A stretch of DNA of 32,149 nucleotides from Oscillospiraceae bacterium (GCA_017502285.1 JAFVVH010000038.1:1-32149), one strand, 5' to 3'; counted from the first letter of the stretch, positions 22,010-30,459 are shown. Numbers and translations: made by a program. The notes: generated from the letters alone by a model not told the origin.

Positions 22010-23224
22010 ATGGAGCAGCAACTGTGGCGGGGAGGAGCGTGGGAACAGCCCGCGCAGCCGGTGCAGCCGCTGATTTTGCCGGAGGTCAAGGGACGTCTGC
22101 GCCGCAGCAGGCACAAAGGCTGGATCATATTCGCAATCAGCCTGGGGCTGATTGCAGCAATATCGATTGCAGCGGTGTTCATGCCCTATATGCAGCTGCA
22201 AGTGATGCTGCCCGGCTGGGAGGATGCGGCCCAAAACAATTCTGAGGAGGATGGGGAGACCACCATCCCCCGGGGCGGCATCGGCAGTGATGTCCGGCTG
22301 GAGCTGCAGCCTGCGGGAGAGCAGGTGCTTACACCGCAGGAAATCTATCAACAGTGTGGCGCTGCCGTGGTTTATATTCAGGCTCGCTATCCCTCCGGGC
22401 GGGGAAGCGCGGGCAGTGGTGTGGTCATGACCGAAGATGGATATATCATTACCAATGCTCACGTGATTACCGGAACGCAGCAGGCACAGGTGGTCTTTCA
22501 GGACAACACGGTCATGGAGGCTGTTTTGGTCGGTGCGCATGCAGACTATGATCTGGCGGTGCTGAAGGTGGACGGAGCAAACCTGCCCTGTGCCCAATTT
22601 GCAAGTTCCGCGGATCTGCGTGTGGGTGATGCGGTGGTGGCCTTGGGCAATCCGCTGGGCAGCAGACTGCGGGGTACTATGACGGAGGGCATTGTTTCTG
22701 CCATTGACCGCAGTGTGGATATGGATGGGGTGACTATGTCCCTGATCCAGACCACGGCGGCCCTCAATCCGGGCAATTCCGGCGGCGCACTTATCAACGA
22801 CCGGGGGCAGGTGGTAGGTATCACCACCATGAAAATGATGTCCCGGTACGATACCATCGAGGGGCTGGGGTTTGCTATCCCAACCCGGCTTGCCAAAACA
22901 GTTGTAGATCAGCTGATCGCAGGCGGAGAGGCAAAGACCCCTGCGCTGGGTATCATCGTTATGTTTGACTATGCCAAATACGGCGGGCTGTGTGTGACGG
23001 GTGTGAACAAAAACAGTGATGCATGGGCCAAGGGCCTGCGTCCGGACGACGTGATCGTGGCGGTCAACGGCGTGCCCGTAACGGACGACAGTGTTCTTGT
23101 GGTTGCAAAGGAAGAACTGGGCGTGGGTGCAAGCCTTAGCCTGACAGTAGACCGGGCGGGCGAGCGTCTGGAGTTTGAAATTGAACTGATGGACGCAAAG
23201 CTGTTTGAGGAAACGGAAAACTGA
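22010..23224 (+). CDS. HtrA/DegP-family S1C serine protease with PDZ domain
   Basis: A membrane-anchored quality-control protease facing the cell exterior. The 404 residues have a Pro-rich cytoplasmic head (1-36), one membrane helix (about 38-58), an acidic linker, a trypsin-like domain with the full triad (H151 in TNAHVI, D181 in DYDLAVL, S257 in PGNSGGA), and one PDZ domain (about 305-390; LRPDDVIVAVNGVPV). AAGGAGA precedes ATG 22010. It is the last gene of the regulator-kinase-protease operon, an arrangement widely seen for cell-envelope stress systems, so its expression is probably controlled by that pair. Confidence 0.94.
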   Translation: MEQQLWRGGAWEQPAQPVQPLILPEVKGRLRRSRHKGWIIFAISLGLIAAISIAAVFMPYMQLQVMLPGWEDAAQNNSEEDGETTIPRGGIGSDVRLELQPAGEQVLTPQEIYQQCGAAVVYIQARYPSGRGSAGSGVVMTEDGYIITNAHVITGTQQAQVVFQDNTVMEAVLVGAHADYDLAVLKVDGANLPCAQFASSADLRVGDAVVALGNPLGSRLRGTMTEGIVSAIDRSVDMDGVTMSLIQTTAALNPGNSGGALINDRGQVVGITTMKMMSRYDTIEGLGFAIPTRLAKTVVDQLIAGGEAKTPALGIIVMFDYAKYGGLCVTGVNKNSDAWAKGLRPDDVIVAVNGVPVTDDSVLVVAKEELGVGASLSLTVDRAGERLEFEIELMDAKLFEETEN

Positions 23225-23228
23225 ACAA

Positions 23229-23263
23229 AAAATCCCTCGCGTCCGCAGGACGCGAGGGATTTT
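23229..23263. terminator. Bidirectional terminator between htrA-type gene and Na/Pi transporter
   Basis: Perfect 16-bp inverted repeat, 23229-23244 with 23248-23263, loop GCA, flanked by A and T runs. It serves both convergent genes. Confidence 0.93.
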
Positions 23264-23265
23264 GC

Positions 23266-25017
23266 TTACTGGGGCAGAGGGAACTGTGCCATATAGGATC
23301 GGTACAGACGGTCAAAGTCCTGATTGTTCTTTTTGACCGAGCCGAGATACTGGTGGGTGTCGTAGCAGTCATGCTGCAGCTGGATGACAGCGGCGGCGAT
23401 GTTGGAGCAGTGGTCGGACACGCGGCGGTAGTCGCTGAGCAGATCGGTGAATACCAGACCGTGCTCTACGCTGCACGCACCCTCCTGCAGGCGCTGAATG
23501 TGCCGGGCGCGCAGGGTGTCGCTGAGATAGTCCACCACCTGCTCCAGCGGTTCTACCCGCAGGGCCTGCACGGGGTCGTCTGCGTCAAAGCACTGTTCGG
23601 TGATGGACAGCACTTCCCGCACCGCGTCGGTAATGACCCGGAATTCGGCCTGTCCCTGCTCGGAGAAGCGGATGCCCTTTTCCGCCATGCTCCGGGCGAT
23701 GATGGCGATGGACAGGGCGTGGTCGCTGATGCGCTCAATATCGCTGATGGAATGCAGCAGTTTGGAGATTTCGTGGCTGTCCTCGGCAGAGATGCGTTGG
23801 CTGGACAGCTTGACCAGATAGGTGCCCAGCCGATCCTCGTAAACGTCCACCATCTTTTCGTTCTCAGCGACCAGTGCTGCGTCCTCCTCCTTGAAGTCGG
23901 ACACGGTGTCCATGGCCTTGAGCATCGATTCCCGGGCCAGAGCGGTCATATCCATGGTCAGCAGCTTGCACTGGCGAATGGCGATGGAGGGGGTGACCAT
24001 AAGACGCTCATCCAGCAGCTGGAACTGGTCCTGCTTGTCCTTTTCCTCGCGAATGGTCAGGTAGGCCAGCTTTTCCAGCAGGCGGGACAGGGGAAGCATC
24101 ACCACGGTACAAGTCAAGTTGAATACGGTGTGCACCTGGGCGATGCCCAGTTCGTCGATGGGCAGGGAGTAGAAGGGGAAACGGATGAGGGCGTGCAGGG
24201 CGTAGAAGCCCAGCAGGAAAACGGTGGTGCCGATAATATTGAAGTACAGGTGGACGGCGGCGGCCCGGCGTGCGTTGCGGTTGGTGCCCACGGAGGAGAG
24301 CATGGCGGTGACACAGGTGCCGATGTTCTGACCCAGAATGATGGGGATGGCGCTGCTGTATGTGACCGTGCCCGTGGAGGCCAGGGCCTGCAGGATACCC
24401 ACCGAGGCGGAGGAGGACTGGATGATGGCGGTCAGTGCCGCACCGGCCAGCACGCCCAGAATGGGGTTGGAGAACATGGTCAGAATATTGGCAAACTCCG
24501 GCACGTGCTTCAAACCGGACACCGCATCGGACATGCCGTCCATGCCGGTCATCAGGATGGCAAAGCCCAGTAGGATGGTGCCGATGTCCTTCTTTTTGCT
24601 GTTCTTGGCGGACATATAGAGGATGACGCCAATCAGAGCCAGAATGGGGGAGAAGGAGGTGGGCTTGAGCAGTTTCATAAGGATGCTGTCACCCTCGATG
24701 GCGTTCAGGCTGAGCAGCCAGGAGGTGACGGTGGTGCCCACGTTGGCACCCATGATGATGCCGATGGCCTGGCGCAGGGTCATTACGCCGGAGTTGACGA
24801 AGCCCACCACCATAACAGTGGTGGCGGAGGAGGACTGGATGACTGCGGTGACGACCAGACCCAACAGGAAGCCCTTGAAAGGATTGGAGGTCAGTTTCTC
24901 GAGAATGGTTTTCAGTTTGCTGCCGGCGCTGCGTTCCAGACCCTGACCCATAATGTTCATGCCGAACAGGAACAGGGCAAGGCCGCCGATGAGGGACAAT
25001 ACATCAAATAAATTCAT
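23266..25017 (-). CDS. Na/Pi cotransporter family protein with C-terminal PhoU-like domain
   Basis: A sodium-dependent phosphate transporter-type protein (NptA/YjbB class). The 583 residues hold about eight to nine membrane helices with the two inverted family repeats, each carrying a QSSSA motif (AVIQSSSATTVMVVG near residue 60 and AIIQSSSASVGILQA near 200). Residues about 340-560 form a helical PhoU-like domain (YEDRLGTYLVKLSSQRIS, ISDIERISDHALSIA), which normally links transport to phosphate status. The direction of phosphate movement in such fusions is debated. The start ATG at 25017 has a GAGGT site about 9 nt upstream and a good promoter at 25068-25096. Confidence 0.92.
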   Translation of the reverse strand: MNLFDVLSLIGGLALFLFGMNIMGQGLERSAGSKLKTILEKLTSNPFKGFLLGLVVTAVIQSSSATTVMVVGFVNSGVMTLRQAIGIIMGANVGTTVTSWLLSLNAIEGDSILMKLLKPTSFSPILALIGVILYMSAKNSKKKDIGTILLGFAILMTGMDGMSDAVSGLKHVPEFANILTMFSNPILGVLAGAALTAIIQSSSASVGILQALASTGTVTYSSAIPIILGQNIGTCVTAMLSSVGTNRNARRAAAVHLYFNIIGTTVFLLGFYALHALIRFPFYSLPIDELGIAQVHTVFNLTCTVVMLPLSRLLEKLAYLTIREEKDKQDQFQLLDERLMVTPSIAIRQCKLLTMDMTALARESMLKAMDTVSDFKEEDAALVAENEKMVDVYEDRLGTYLVKLSSQRISAEDSHEISKLLHSISDIERISDHALSIAIIARSMAEKGIRFSEQGQAEFRVITDAVREVLSITEQCFDADDPVQALRVEPLEQVVDYLSDTLRARHIQRLQEGACSVEHGLVFTDLLSDYRRVSDHCSNIAAAVIQLQHDCYDTHQYLGSVKKNNQDFDRLYRSYMAQFPLPQ

Positions 25018-25067
25018 TTTGGGATACCTCTTTGCTTTCTTCTTTTTTTACTTCTTATCTTTCACAC

Positions 25068-25096
25068 TTATTATTTAAGCAAAACCGGTATGACAA
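25068..25096 (-). promoter_or_regulatory. Promoter of the Na/Pi cotransporter gene
   Basis: On the minus strand, TTGTCA (25091-25096), a 17-nt spacer and TAATAA (25068-25073), in an AT-rich stretch about 50 bp before the start codon. Confidence 0.6.
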
Positions 25097-25160
25097 AATC
25101 AAGGTAAATTCTGCTTGAGATTTTCTGGGGGAAGGGATATTACAACTGTAAAAAATGCAT

Positions 25161-25195
25161 AAAAATTCCGTAGTGCTTTGCACTACGGAATTTTT
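25161..25195 (-). terminator. Terminator after recR
   Basis: Perfect 15-bp inverted repeat, 25161-25175 with 25181-25195, loop CTTTG, with A/T runs at both ends. It lies 10 bp past the recR stop codon on the minus strand and could also stop plus-strand transcripts. Confidence 0.9.
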
Positions 25196-25205
25196 ATGTA
25201 GCGTA

Positions 25206-25808
25206 TCACATTTCACGGCGGCCCTCAAGGGCACGCATAAGGGTGGCATCGTCGGCAAATTCCAGATGACTGCCCACCGGGATGCCGTAGGCAAGGCGGG
25301 TGACCTTGACCCCGAAGTTCTTAAGCAGTCGGGACAGGTACATGGCGGTGGCTTCGCCCTCCGTATCCGGGTTGGTGGCCATGATAACCTCGCGGATAGT
25401 GCCGGCGGCCACGCGCTCCACCAGCGACTTGATGTGCAGGTCGTCGGGGCCTACGTGGTTCATAGGGGAAATGACACCGTGGAGCACATGGTACAGACCG
25501 TTATACTCTCGGGAACGTTCCATAGCCACCACATCTTTGGGGTCAGCCACCACGCAAACCACAGAGGCATCTCTGCGCTGGCTGGCGCAGATGGAACAGG
25601 GGCCGTCCCCCTGTGTCAGATTCTGGCACACGGGGCAGCAGTGGATGGCCCGCTTGGCATCCAGAATAGCCTGGGCGAACTTGGCCGCGTCCTCCTCAGA
25701 CAGGGACAGTACATGGAAGGCCAGCCGCTGGGCGGACTTGGTGCCCACACCGGGCAGGCGGGCAAATTGCTCGGTCAGCGTTTCAAGAGCGGGGGGAAAG
25801 TACTGCAT
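25206..25808 (-). CDS. recR: Recombination mediator protein RecR
   Basis: RecR works with RecO (and RecF) to load RecA at single-stranded gaps. The 200 residues are standard: an N-terminal helix-hairpin-helix (FARLPGVGTKSAQRLAFH), a zinc finger with C58, C61, C71 and C74 (CPVC and CSIC pairs), and a Toprim domain (VCVVADPKDVVAMERS; NPDTEGEATAMYL). The frame is open further upstream, but ATG 25808 has GGGAGG 8 nt before it and gives the canonical start. It lies 25 bp after rpe with no terminator between, and not beside dnaX-ybaB as in many bacteria. Confidence 0.96.
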   Translation of the reverse strand: MQYFPPALETLTEQFARLPGVGTKSAQRLAFHVLSLSEEDAAKFAQAILDAKRAIHCCPVCQNLTQGDGPCSICASQRRDASVVCVVADPKDVVAMERSREYNGLYHVLHGVISPMNHVGPDDLHIKSLVERVAAGTIREVIMATNPDTEGEATAMYLSRLLKNFGVKVTRLAYGIPVGSHLEFADDATLMRALEGRREM

Positions 25809-25833
25809 GACAAAAACCTCCCGTAGAGTAGAA

Positions 25834-26478
25834 TCAGCCTCGCAGAGTCTGGATGGCGGCGGGGATGTCTTCCGCGCCGTACACGGCAGAGCCGGCGACC
25901 AGCACGTTTGCGCCCGCCTCAATGACCAGCGGGGCGGTTTTGGGTGCGATGCCGCCGTCCACCTCCAGCTCACAGGCGGGGTTGTACTTGTTAATGAGCG
26001 CACGTACCTCTCGGATGGTATCAAGCTGTTCGGGCATAAAGGCCTGACCACCGAAACCGGGCTCCACCGTCATCACCAGTACCAGATCCAGCTGCTCAAT
26101 GTAGGGCAGGACGGCCTTGGGGGAGGTGATGGGGCGCAGGGCCACGGCCTTTTTTACCTTGCACTCGTCCATGATGCGCAGAGCCTCGGCAATGCGGGTG
26201 GGATGATCAGCCTCCAGATGAATGGACAGCAGATCGGCACCGGCCTTGGCGAACTGCTCCACGTAGCGCACAGGCTTTTCGATCATCAGATGTACGTCCA
26301 GAAACATGTCCGTGCACTTGCGCAGAGACTGCACCACGGGGATACCGATGGACATGTTGGGGACGAAGGCACCGTCCATCACGTCCACATGGACATAGTC
26401 GGCGGTGGCAATTTTCTTTACATCCCGCTCCAGATTGGCGAAGTCAGCAGAAAGAATGGAAGGGGCAATTTTGATCAT
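25834..26478 (-). CDS. rpe: Ribulose-phosphate 3-epimerase
   Basis: Interconverts ribulose 5-phosphate and xylulose 5-phosphate in the pentose phosphate pathway. The 214 residues form a TIM barrel with the family's metal and catalytic residues: IAPSILSADF at the start, HVDVMDG (H30, D32, D35), DVHLM (H63), MTVEPGFGGQ and EVDGGI. GAAAGGAACG precedes ATG 26478. It is followed by recR at 25 bp. Upstream is a 226-bp GC-rich segment and then the threonine ammonia-lyase gene; no promoter was recognised in that segment, so transcription may come from the ammonia-lyase promoter. Confidence 0.96.
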   Translation of the reverse strand: MIKIAPSILSADFANLERDVKKIATADYVHVDVMDGAFVPNMSIGIPVVQSLRKCTDMFLDVHLMIEKPVRYVEQFAKAGADLLSIHLEADHPTRIAEALRIMDECKVKKAVALRPITSPKAVLPYIEQLDLVLVMTVEPGFGGQAFMPEQLDTIREVRALINKYNPACELEVDGGIAPKTAPLVIEAGANVLVAGSAVYGAEDIPAAIQTLRG

Positions 26479-26704
26479 AGGTATCGTTCCTTTCAGTAGC
26501 GGACAGGTCCGCCGGTATATGTGTCGGGGGACAGCGGCGCGGCATAGGATACAGCACGCGGAAAGATGGGGCGCCCCAGTGTGGCGCCGAAGCCGGGCTG
26601 CTCCAGGTCATGTCCCGGACCGCCCTGCGGCCCGGTGTTTCCGGCCGCCTGCCGCGTTTGAGATACCCGGTGGCCGGGGCGCTTGCTTCGGCCTCCGGGA
26701 GGAA
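26479..26704 (-). other. GC-rich structured intergenic segment, no gene recognised
   Basis: Three short GC-rich hairpins occur in a row: 26570-26575 with 26583-26588 (6 bp), 26615-26623 with 26627-26635 (two 4-bp helices around one mismatch), and 26666-26676 with 26689-26699 (two 5-bp helices around a T-T mismatch). None has a T run, so they do not look like terminators. Two minus-strand frames are open through most of it, but none has an ATG, GTG or TTG with a ribosome site that would give a credible gene. It could be a small structured RNA or processed leader of rpe; no known RNA family was recognised. Confidence 0.4.
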
Positions 26705-26782
26705 TCAGGAGGGACCGTGCTCCTGAGTCAATACCATATGGGCCTGATAACCGGCCTGATGCATGGCATCCAGAATGGCCTG
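26705..26782 (-). pseudogene. Severed C-terminal end of the threonine ammonia-lyase ACT domain
   Basis: Directly after the TAG at 26783-26785 the same reading frame continues for 25 sense codons to TGA (26705-26707). The translation begins QAILDAMHQAGYQ and goes on to AHMVLTQEHGPS, which is how the last helix and strand of the ACT domain look in intact relatives. Its survival without further damage implies that the stop is recent, is read through, or is a sequencing error. Confidence 0.8.
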
Positions 26783-27928
26783 CTAGTGCTCGTGGCCAAA
26801 GGCCTCCAGCGTTACCTTCAACTCCACACCGGACTGGCGGTTGATGTTGACGAACTGGTTGTGGTCCAGCTTGATGATATTTCCATTCTGTTTGGCTACG
26901 ATCTCGGCCACCCGCAGCAACTCGCCGGGGCGGTCGGGCAGTTGAACGGAGAAGGTGAAGATGCGGCCGCGGTTGATCAGACCATGCTGCACCAGAGAGG
27001 ACATGGTGATCACATCCATGTTGCCGCCGGACAGCACGCTGACCACATTTTGGTCTTTGCAGTCCAAATGGCGCAGGGCGGCTACAGTGAGCAGACCGGC
27101 ATTTTCCACCACCATCTTGTGTTTTTCCATCACGTCCAGAAATGCGTCCACCAACTCGCTGTCATCGATGGTGATAATATCGTCCACATTGGTTTGGATA
27201 TAGGGGAATACCAGATCGCCCGGGGTTTTGACAGCAACGCCGTCGGCGATGGTGGATACATTGGGCAGGGTAACCACGTGACCGGCTTCCAGGCTGGCTT
27301 TCATGGAGGCCGCGCCGGTGGGCTCTACGCCGATGACCTTCACGTTGGGATTGAGCAACTTTGCCAGGGTGGACACGCCTGCGGCAAGTCCGCCGCCGCC
27401 GATGGGCACAAGGATCACATCTACATCGGGCAGGGACTGAAAGATCTCGTAGGCAATGGTGCCCTGACCCGTAGCCACATCCAGATCGTTAAAGGGAGGA
27501 ATGTAGGTCAGGCCTTCGTCTTTGGACAACTGCATGGCCTTGGCTGCGGCATCGTCAAAGGTCTCGCCATGCAGCACAACGGTAGCGCCGTAATCCTTGG
27601 TGTTGTTCACCTTGACCAGCGGAGTGGTGGTGGGCATAACGATGGTGGCACGTACCCCCGCGGCTTGAGCGGCATAGGCCACGCCCTGAGCGTGGTTGCC
27701 CGCAGAGGCGGTGATGAGGCCGCGCTGCTTGTCCTCGTCAGACATGGTGCTGATCTTATAATAAGCGCCCCGGATCTTGTAGGCGCCGGTGATCTGCATG
27801 TTTTCGGGTTTCAGGTATACGTTGTTTCCGCAGTTGCGGGACAGGGCGGGAGAGTGGATCAGATTGGTTTCCAGGATCACACCCTGCAACACGCTGCGGG
27901 CGGCCTTGAACCGGTCGAGGGTCATCAT
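26783..27928 (-). CDS. Threonine ammonia-lyase, ACT domain interrupted by an in-frame TAG
   Basis: PLP-dependent enzyme that deaminates threonine to 2-oxobutanoate, for isoleucine synthesis or threonine catabolism. As read it has 381 residues. The catalytic domain is complete: PLP lysine K51 in TGAYKIRGA, the SAGNHAQGVAYAA phosphate-side motif and the PIGGGGLAAGVS glycine loop. The C-terminal ACT domain begins at FSVQLPDRPGELLRVAEI but stops at TAG (26783-26785) right after GHEH. Suppressing that codon would give 407 residues, the usual length of the one-ACT class. ATG 27926-27928 is chosen because AAAAAAGGAG lies 8 nt upstream. Core activity may persist with altered regulation. Confidence 0.9.
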   Translation of the reverse strand: MMTLDRFKAARSVLQGVILETNLIHSPALSRNCGNNVYLKPENMQITGAYKIRGAYYKISTMSDEDKQRGLITASAGNHAQGVAYAAQAAGVRATIVMPTTTPLVKVNNTKDYGATVVLHGETFDDAAAKAMQLSKDEGLTYIPPFNDLDVATGQGTIAYEIFQSLPDVDVILVPIGGGGLAAGVSTLAKLLNPNVKVIGVEPTGAASMKASLEAGHVVTLPNVSTIADGVAVKTPGDLVFPYIQTNVDDIITIDDSELVDAFLDVMEKHKMVVENAGLLTVAALRHLDCKDQNVVSVLSGGNMDVITMSSLVQHGLINRGRIFTFSVQLPDRPGELLRVAEIVAKQNGNIIKLDHNQFVNINRQSGVELKVTLEAFGHEH

Positions 27929-27960
27929 GGGGAAAACTCCTTTTTTGGACATATAACGAA

Positions 27961-27989
27961 ATCATACGCTCGGTGCTGGAGAAAGTCAA
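27961..27989 (-). promoter_or_regulatory. Promoter of the threonine ammonia-lyase gene
   Basis: On the minus strand, TTGACT (27984-27989), a 17-nt spacer and TATGAT (27961-27966). The -35 overlaps the stop codon of the upstream sulfatase gene. Confidence 0.75.
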
Positions 27990-29842
27990 GATTTTCCCTG
28001 TGTATCAGGGCGTTGCGCGGAATAGTTTTTTCCGAACACCCGGTCATAGGTGATGTGCTCCATCGCCTTTGTGAAGGGGGCGATGGAATCTGTGACTTCC
28101 ATGCCAAGACGCACGTTGTAGATTGGGGTAACGGAATGAAAATCCAGCAGCAGATTCATATAAGGGGTGCGGCCAAAGCCGGTGGACATGGCCACTGCGT
28201 TGAGCAGGTTATAATCGGAAATGCGGTTTTCGGTGTTGGACGCAAACAATCCCTTGTCCAAGGTGCGGTTGGAATAAATGAGGAAGGGGGTGGCATACAT
28301 GGTCAGCAGTTCTTCCTGTGTCATACCGTCCCAGGAGTTGAACAGGCCGCTTTCGTTATAGGCCAGATAGTTGGAGCCCAGGGTGGGCATGTGGTCACCG
28401 AAAAAGACCAGCACCGTGGGCCGTTCCCGCTTGTCGATCCACTTGACCAGATCGCCCAGCATCTTGTCCGCGTCGTAAAGTCCCTGAGTGTAGGTGGTCA
28501 GCGCGGTGAGAGCAGGCTCAGACAGGCGGTCGGAACTCACATCGATCTGCATCAAGCTGGGGTCAATGCCCTCGTAGGGCTGGTGGTTCTGCATGGTGAT
28601 GGCGAACAGGAAGGTGGGCTGAGTGGCTTCGTCCATGCACTTTTGGATGGCACGCGTGGTGCTCTCATCGGTAACATAGCCGCGCTTGTACTCGGCATAC
28701 ACCATCTGGGTCATCTCGTCCTGACCGTAGAACTGGTCAAAGCCGATATGCCCGTAAGCGTTGTCCCGGGAATAGAATTTTCTGTTGTAGGGGTGGATGG
28801 CGATGGTGCTGTACCCTGCGTCCCGATAGTTGGATACATAGGAGGAGATGGGGTGGGACAGATAGCGGTACGGGGTGGGCACACTGGGGATATAGTCGCA
28901 GGTCAACCCTGTGAGGATGCCAAATTCCGGCCGCACCGTGCCGCCGCCGATGGCGGTGGTATACAGGCTTCCGCTGTAACAGCGCTTGCTTTTGCGAATA
29001 CGGTCATAATTCTTTAACGGATTTTCCGAAAAGGTCACACCATCCAGAATGCGCGCGTCAAAAAAGCTTTCACTGAGGATGACCACAACATCATACTGCG
29101 GGGCATTTTCTGCGGCGGGGGTGGCTTGATAACCGTCCAGAATGTCCTCGATGGTCTGACGGGAATAGCCCTGGGGCTCCTGTACGTTGAGGCTGAGCAG
29201 ATTGACGGTAAACGCACCCACAAAGCCGTTGGCGTTGTAATTGGAGCTTTGCAGGGCGGAGTCAAACAGGGACATGCCGAATTTGTTGAGCAGGACATCT
29301 GCTTTGTCAATGTTGGAACAGGGCAGCCACATGCACACAATCAGTGCGGCAGCTGCGGGCAGCCGGAGCTTCCAGCTCAGAGGAAGGGCAATGCCCATAA
29401 GGGCCAGAAAGACGACCCAAAGGACCAGTACCGCCCCGCCAAGCCAAAAGGGGACGGGCAGGTCTCCGCTGATGAAGCTGGTCAATTCCCCGGCATTGGA
29501 CAGCATGAGGATGTCCTGGGGCATGAAGTGGTCGCCGTTGAGGGCGGCTTTGGTAAAGTTCACATAGGAGCAAATCAGGCTGAGTGCTCCCAGCAGTCCC
29601 ATGGCCACTGCGGCCCGGCGAAAAATCAGCAGGGCCAGCACAGCCAGCAGAGCGACCACCAGCACTTCGAAAAGCAGGGCGCGGGGGAAATTCTGCGCAA
29701 ACTGAACCACGTAGGACACGTGTCCACCAAAGTTCATATAATCCATGAGCAGCAGGCAGGCGAGGGGGAAGAATGGCAGCGTGAGCCATGCCAGCACCCG
29801 CAGGGGGCGGCAGGAACGCAATATTTGAATGGGTCTTGTCAT
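27986..29842 (-). CDS. LTA synthase-type membrane sulfatase (glycerol phosphotransferase family)
   Basis: A polytopic membrane protein with an extracellular alkaline-phosphatase/sulfatase-fold domain, as in lipoteichoic acid synthases, which transfer glycerol phosphate from phosphatidylglycerol. The 618 residues have about five membrane helices in the first 190, then the catalytic domain from about 260: VVILSESFFD (metal-binding Glu), GGGTVRPEFGILTG (candidate catalytic Thr), and VFFGDHMP (metal-binding Asp-His). ATG 29842 is chosen because GGAGGG lies 6 nt upstream; the frame extends 20 codons further. It may make a wall or lipid-linked polymer rather than classical LTA. A TATAAT-like -10 occurs on the minus strand at 29879-29884 without a good -35. 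Confidence 0.88.
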   Translation of the reverse strand: MTRPIQILRSCRPLRVLAWLTLPFFPLACLLLMDYMNFGGHVSYVVQFAQNFPRALLFEVLVVALLAVLALLIFRRAAVAMGLLGALSLICSYVNFTKAALNGDHFMPQDILMLSNAGELTSFISGDLPVPFWLGGAVLVLWVVFLALMGIALPLSWKLRLPAAAALIVCMWLPCSNIDKADVLLNKFGMSLFDSALQSSNYNANGFVGAFTVNLLSLNVQEPQGYSRQTIEDILDGYQATPAAENAPQYDVVVILSESFFDARILDGVTFSENPLKNYDRIRKSKRCYSGSLYTTAIGGGTVRPEFGILTGLTCDYIPSVPTPYRYLSHPISSYVSNYRDAGYSTIAIHPYNRKFYSRDNAYGHIGFDQFYGQDEMTQMVYAEYKRGYVTDESTTRAIQKCMDEATQPTFLFAITMQNHQPYEGIDPSLMQIDVSSDRLSEPALTALTTYTQGLYDADKMLGDLVKWIDKRERPTVLVFFGDHMPTLGSNYLAYNESGLFNSWDGMTQEELLTMYATPFLIYSNRTLDKGLFASNTENRISDYNLLNAVAMSTGFGRTPYMNLLLDFHSVTPIYNVRLGMEVTDSIAPFTKAMEHITYDRVFGKNYSAQRPDTQGKS

Positions 29843-29929
29843 AAAAAGCCCTCCGGAACAAAAGCATATCCTTATTTTATTATAAATGTACCCGAAATGC
29901 AATGGTCATACGCAGCTCCTGTGGGCATG

Positions 29930-29959
29930 AAAAACTCCGGACACCAACGGTGTCCGGAG
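29930..29959 (-). terminator. Terminator after the SOD-like gene
   Basis: A perfect 11-bp stem (29935-29945 with 29949-29959), loop AAC, followed on the minus strand by five T (29930-29934). Confidence 0.88.
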
Positions 29960-29963
29960 CAGG

Positions 29964-30410
29964 TCATACGGGGCGTATCACGCCACAGGCGATTTTGCTT
30001 CCGGCATTTCCTGCCGGCTGGGAGCTGAAGTCGTCCGGGCCGCTGTGGATGACCACCGTACGGCCCAGTACGTCTGCCAGTTGAAAGCGGTCGGTGAGAA
30101 CGGACAGATAGGCCTCACCTCCATTGGATAGCAGGGGCGGCAGGTCACCTGCGTGGCCGGGGTGGGGAGCGTTTGTGGGATTATAGTGGCTGAGTGTGTC
30201 AGCAAAACCGGTTCCGGTGCAGCTTTCGCCCTGATGGATGTGCAGGGCGAAAAAACCGCATTCATTTTCCCGGGGCAGACCGGACACGTGGGCGGTCACC
30301 AGTACACCATGGGCTGTCTGGCAGAATTGCACCGCGCCGGACAAATTGGGTGCGTCTGCTGATCCCAGCAGCCGGGCTGCGGCCTGAGGGCAGTTGGTGG
30401 AAGGGTACAT
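29964..30410 (-). CDS. Superoxide dismutase-like protein, Cu/Zn type
   Basis: A protein of the Cu/Zn superoxide dismutase family, 148 residues, without a signal peptide, so apparently cytosolic. Metal-ligand positions are recognisable in order: H57 and H59 in GFFALHIHQG, H75 in LSHYNP, H83 and H86 with D89 in HPGHAGDLP, and H122 in VVIHSGPDDF. A disulfide pair is suggested by C64 and C142 (IACGVI). The conserved arginine before the final cysteine in classical enzymes appears as Ser-Lys (NAGSKIACG). Two ATGs are adjacent (30413, 30410); the second is 7 nt from GAGG and is preferred. It follows gluQ by 49 bp in the same operon. Confidence 0.82.
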   Translation of the reverse strand: MYPSTNCPQAAARLLGSADAPNLSGAVQFCQTAHGVLVTAHVSGLPRENECGFFALHIHQGESCTGTGFADTLSHYNPTNAPHPGHAGDLPPLLSNGGEAYLSVLTDRFQLADVLGRTVVIHSGPDDFSSQPAGNAGSKIACGVIRPV

Positions 30411-30459
30411 CATATCACCTCGCCCCAGTTTATGCGGGAGCGGGATGTACCGATACCAG

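Noticed and set aside
26479-26782. A possible Pro/Gly-rich small protein on the minus strand ending just before rpe
   Set aside because: The frame is open but contains no ATG, GTG or TTG near a ribosome site.
26405-29017. An 870-codon plus-strand open frame across rpe, the intergenic segment, the ammonia-lyase gene and part of the sulfatase gene
   Set aside because: It is antisense to several recognised genes and is His/Gly/Gln-rich as expected from reverse reading of GC-rich codons.
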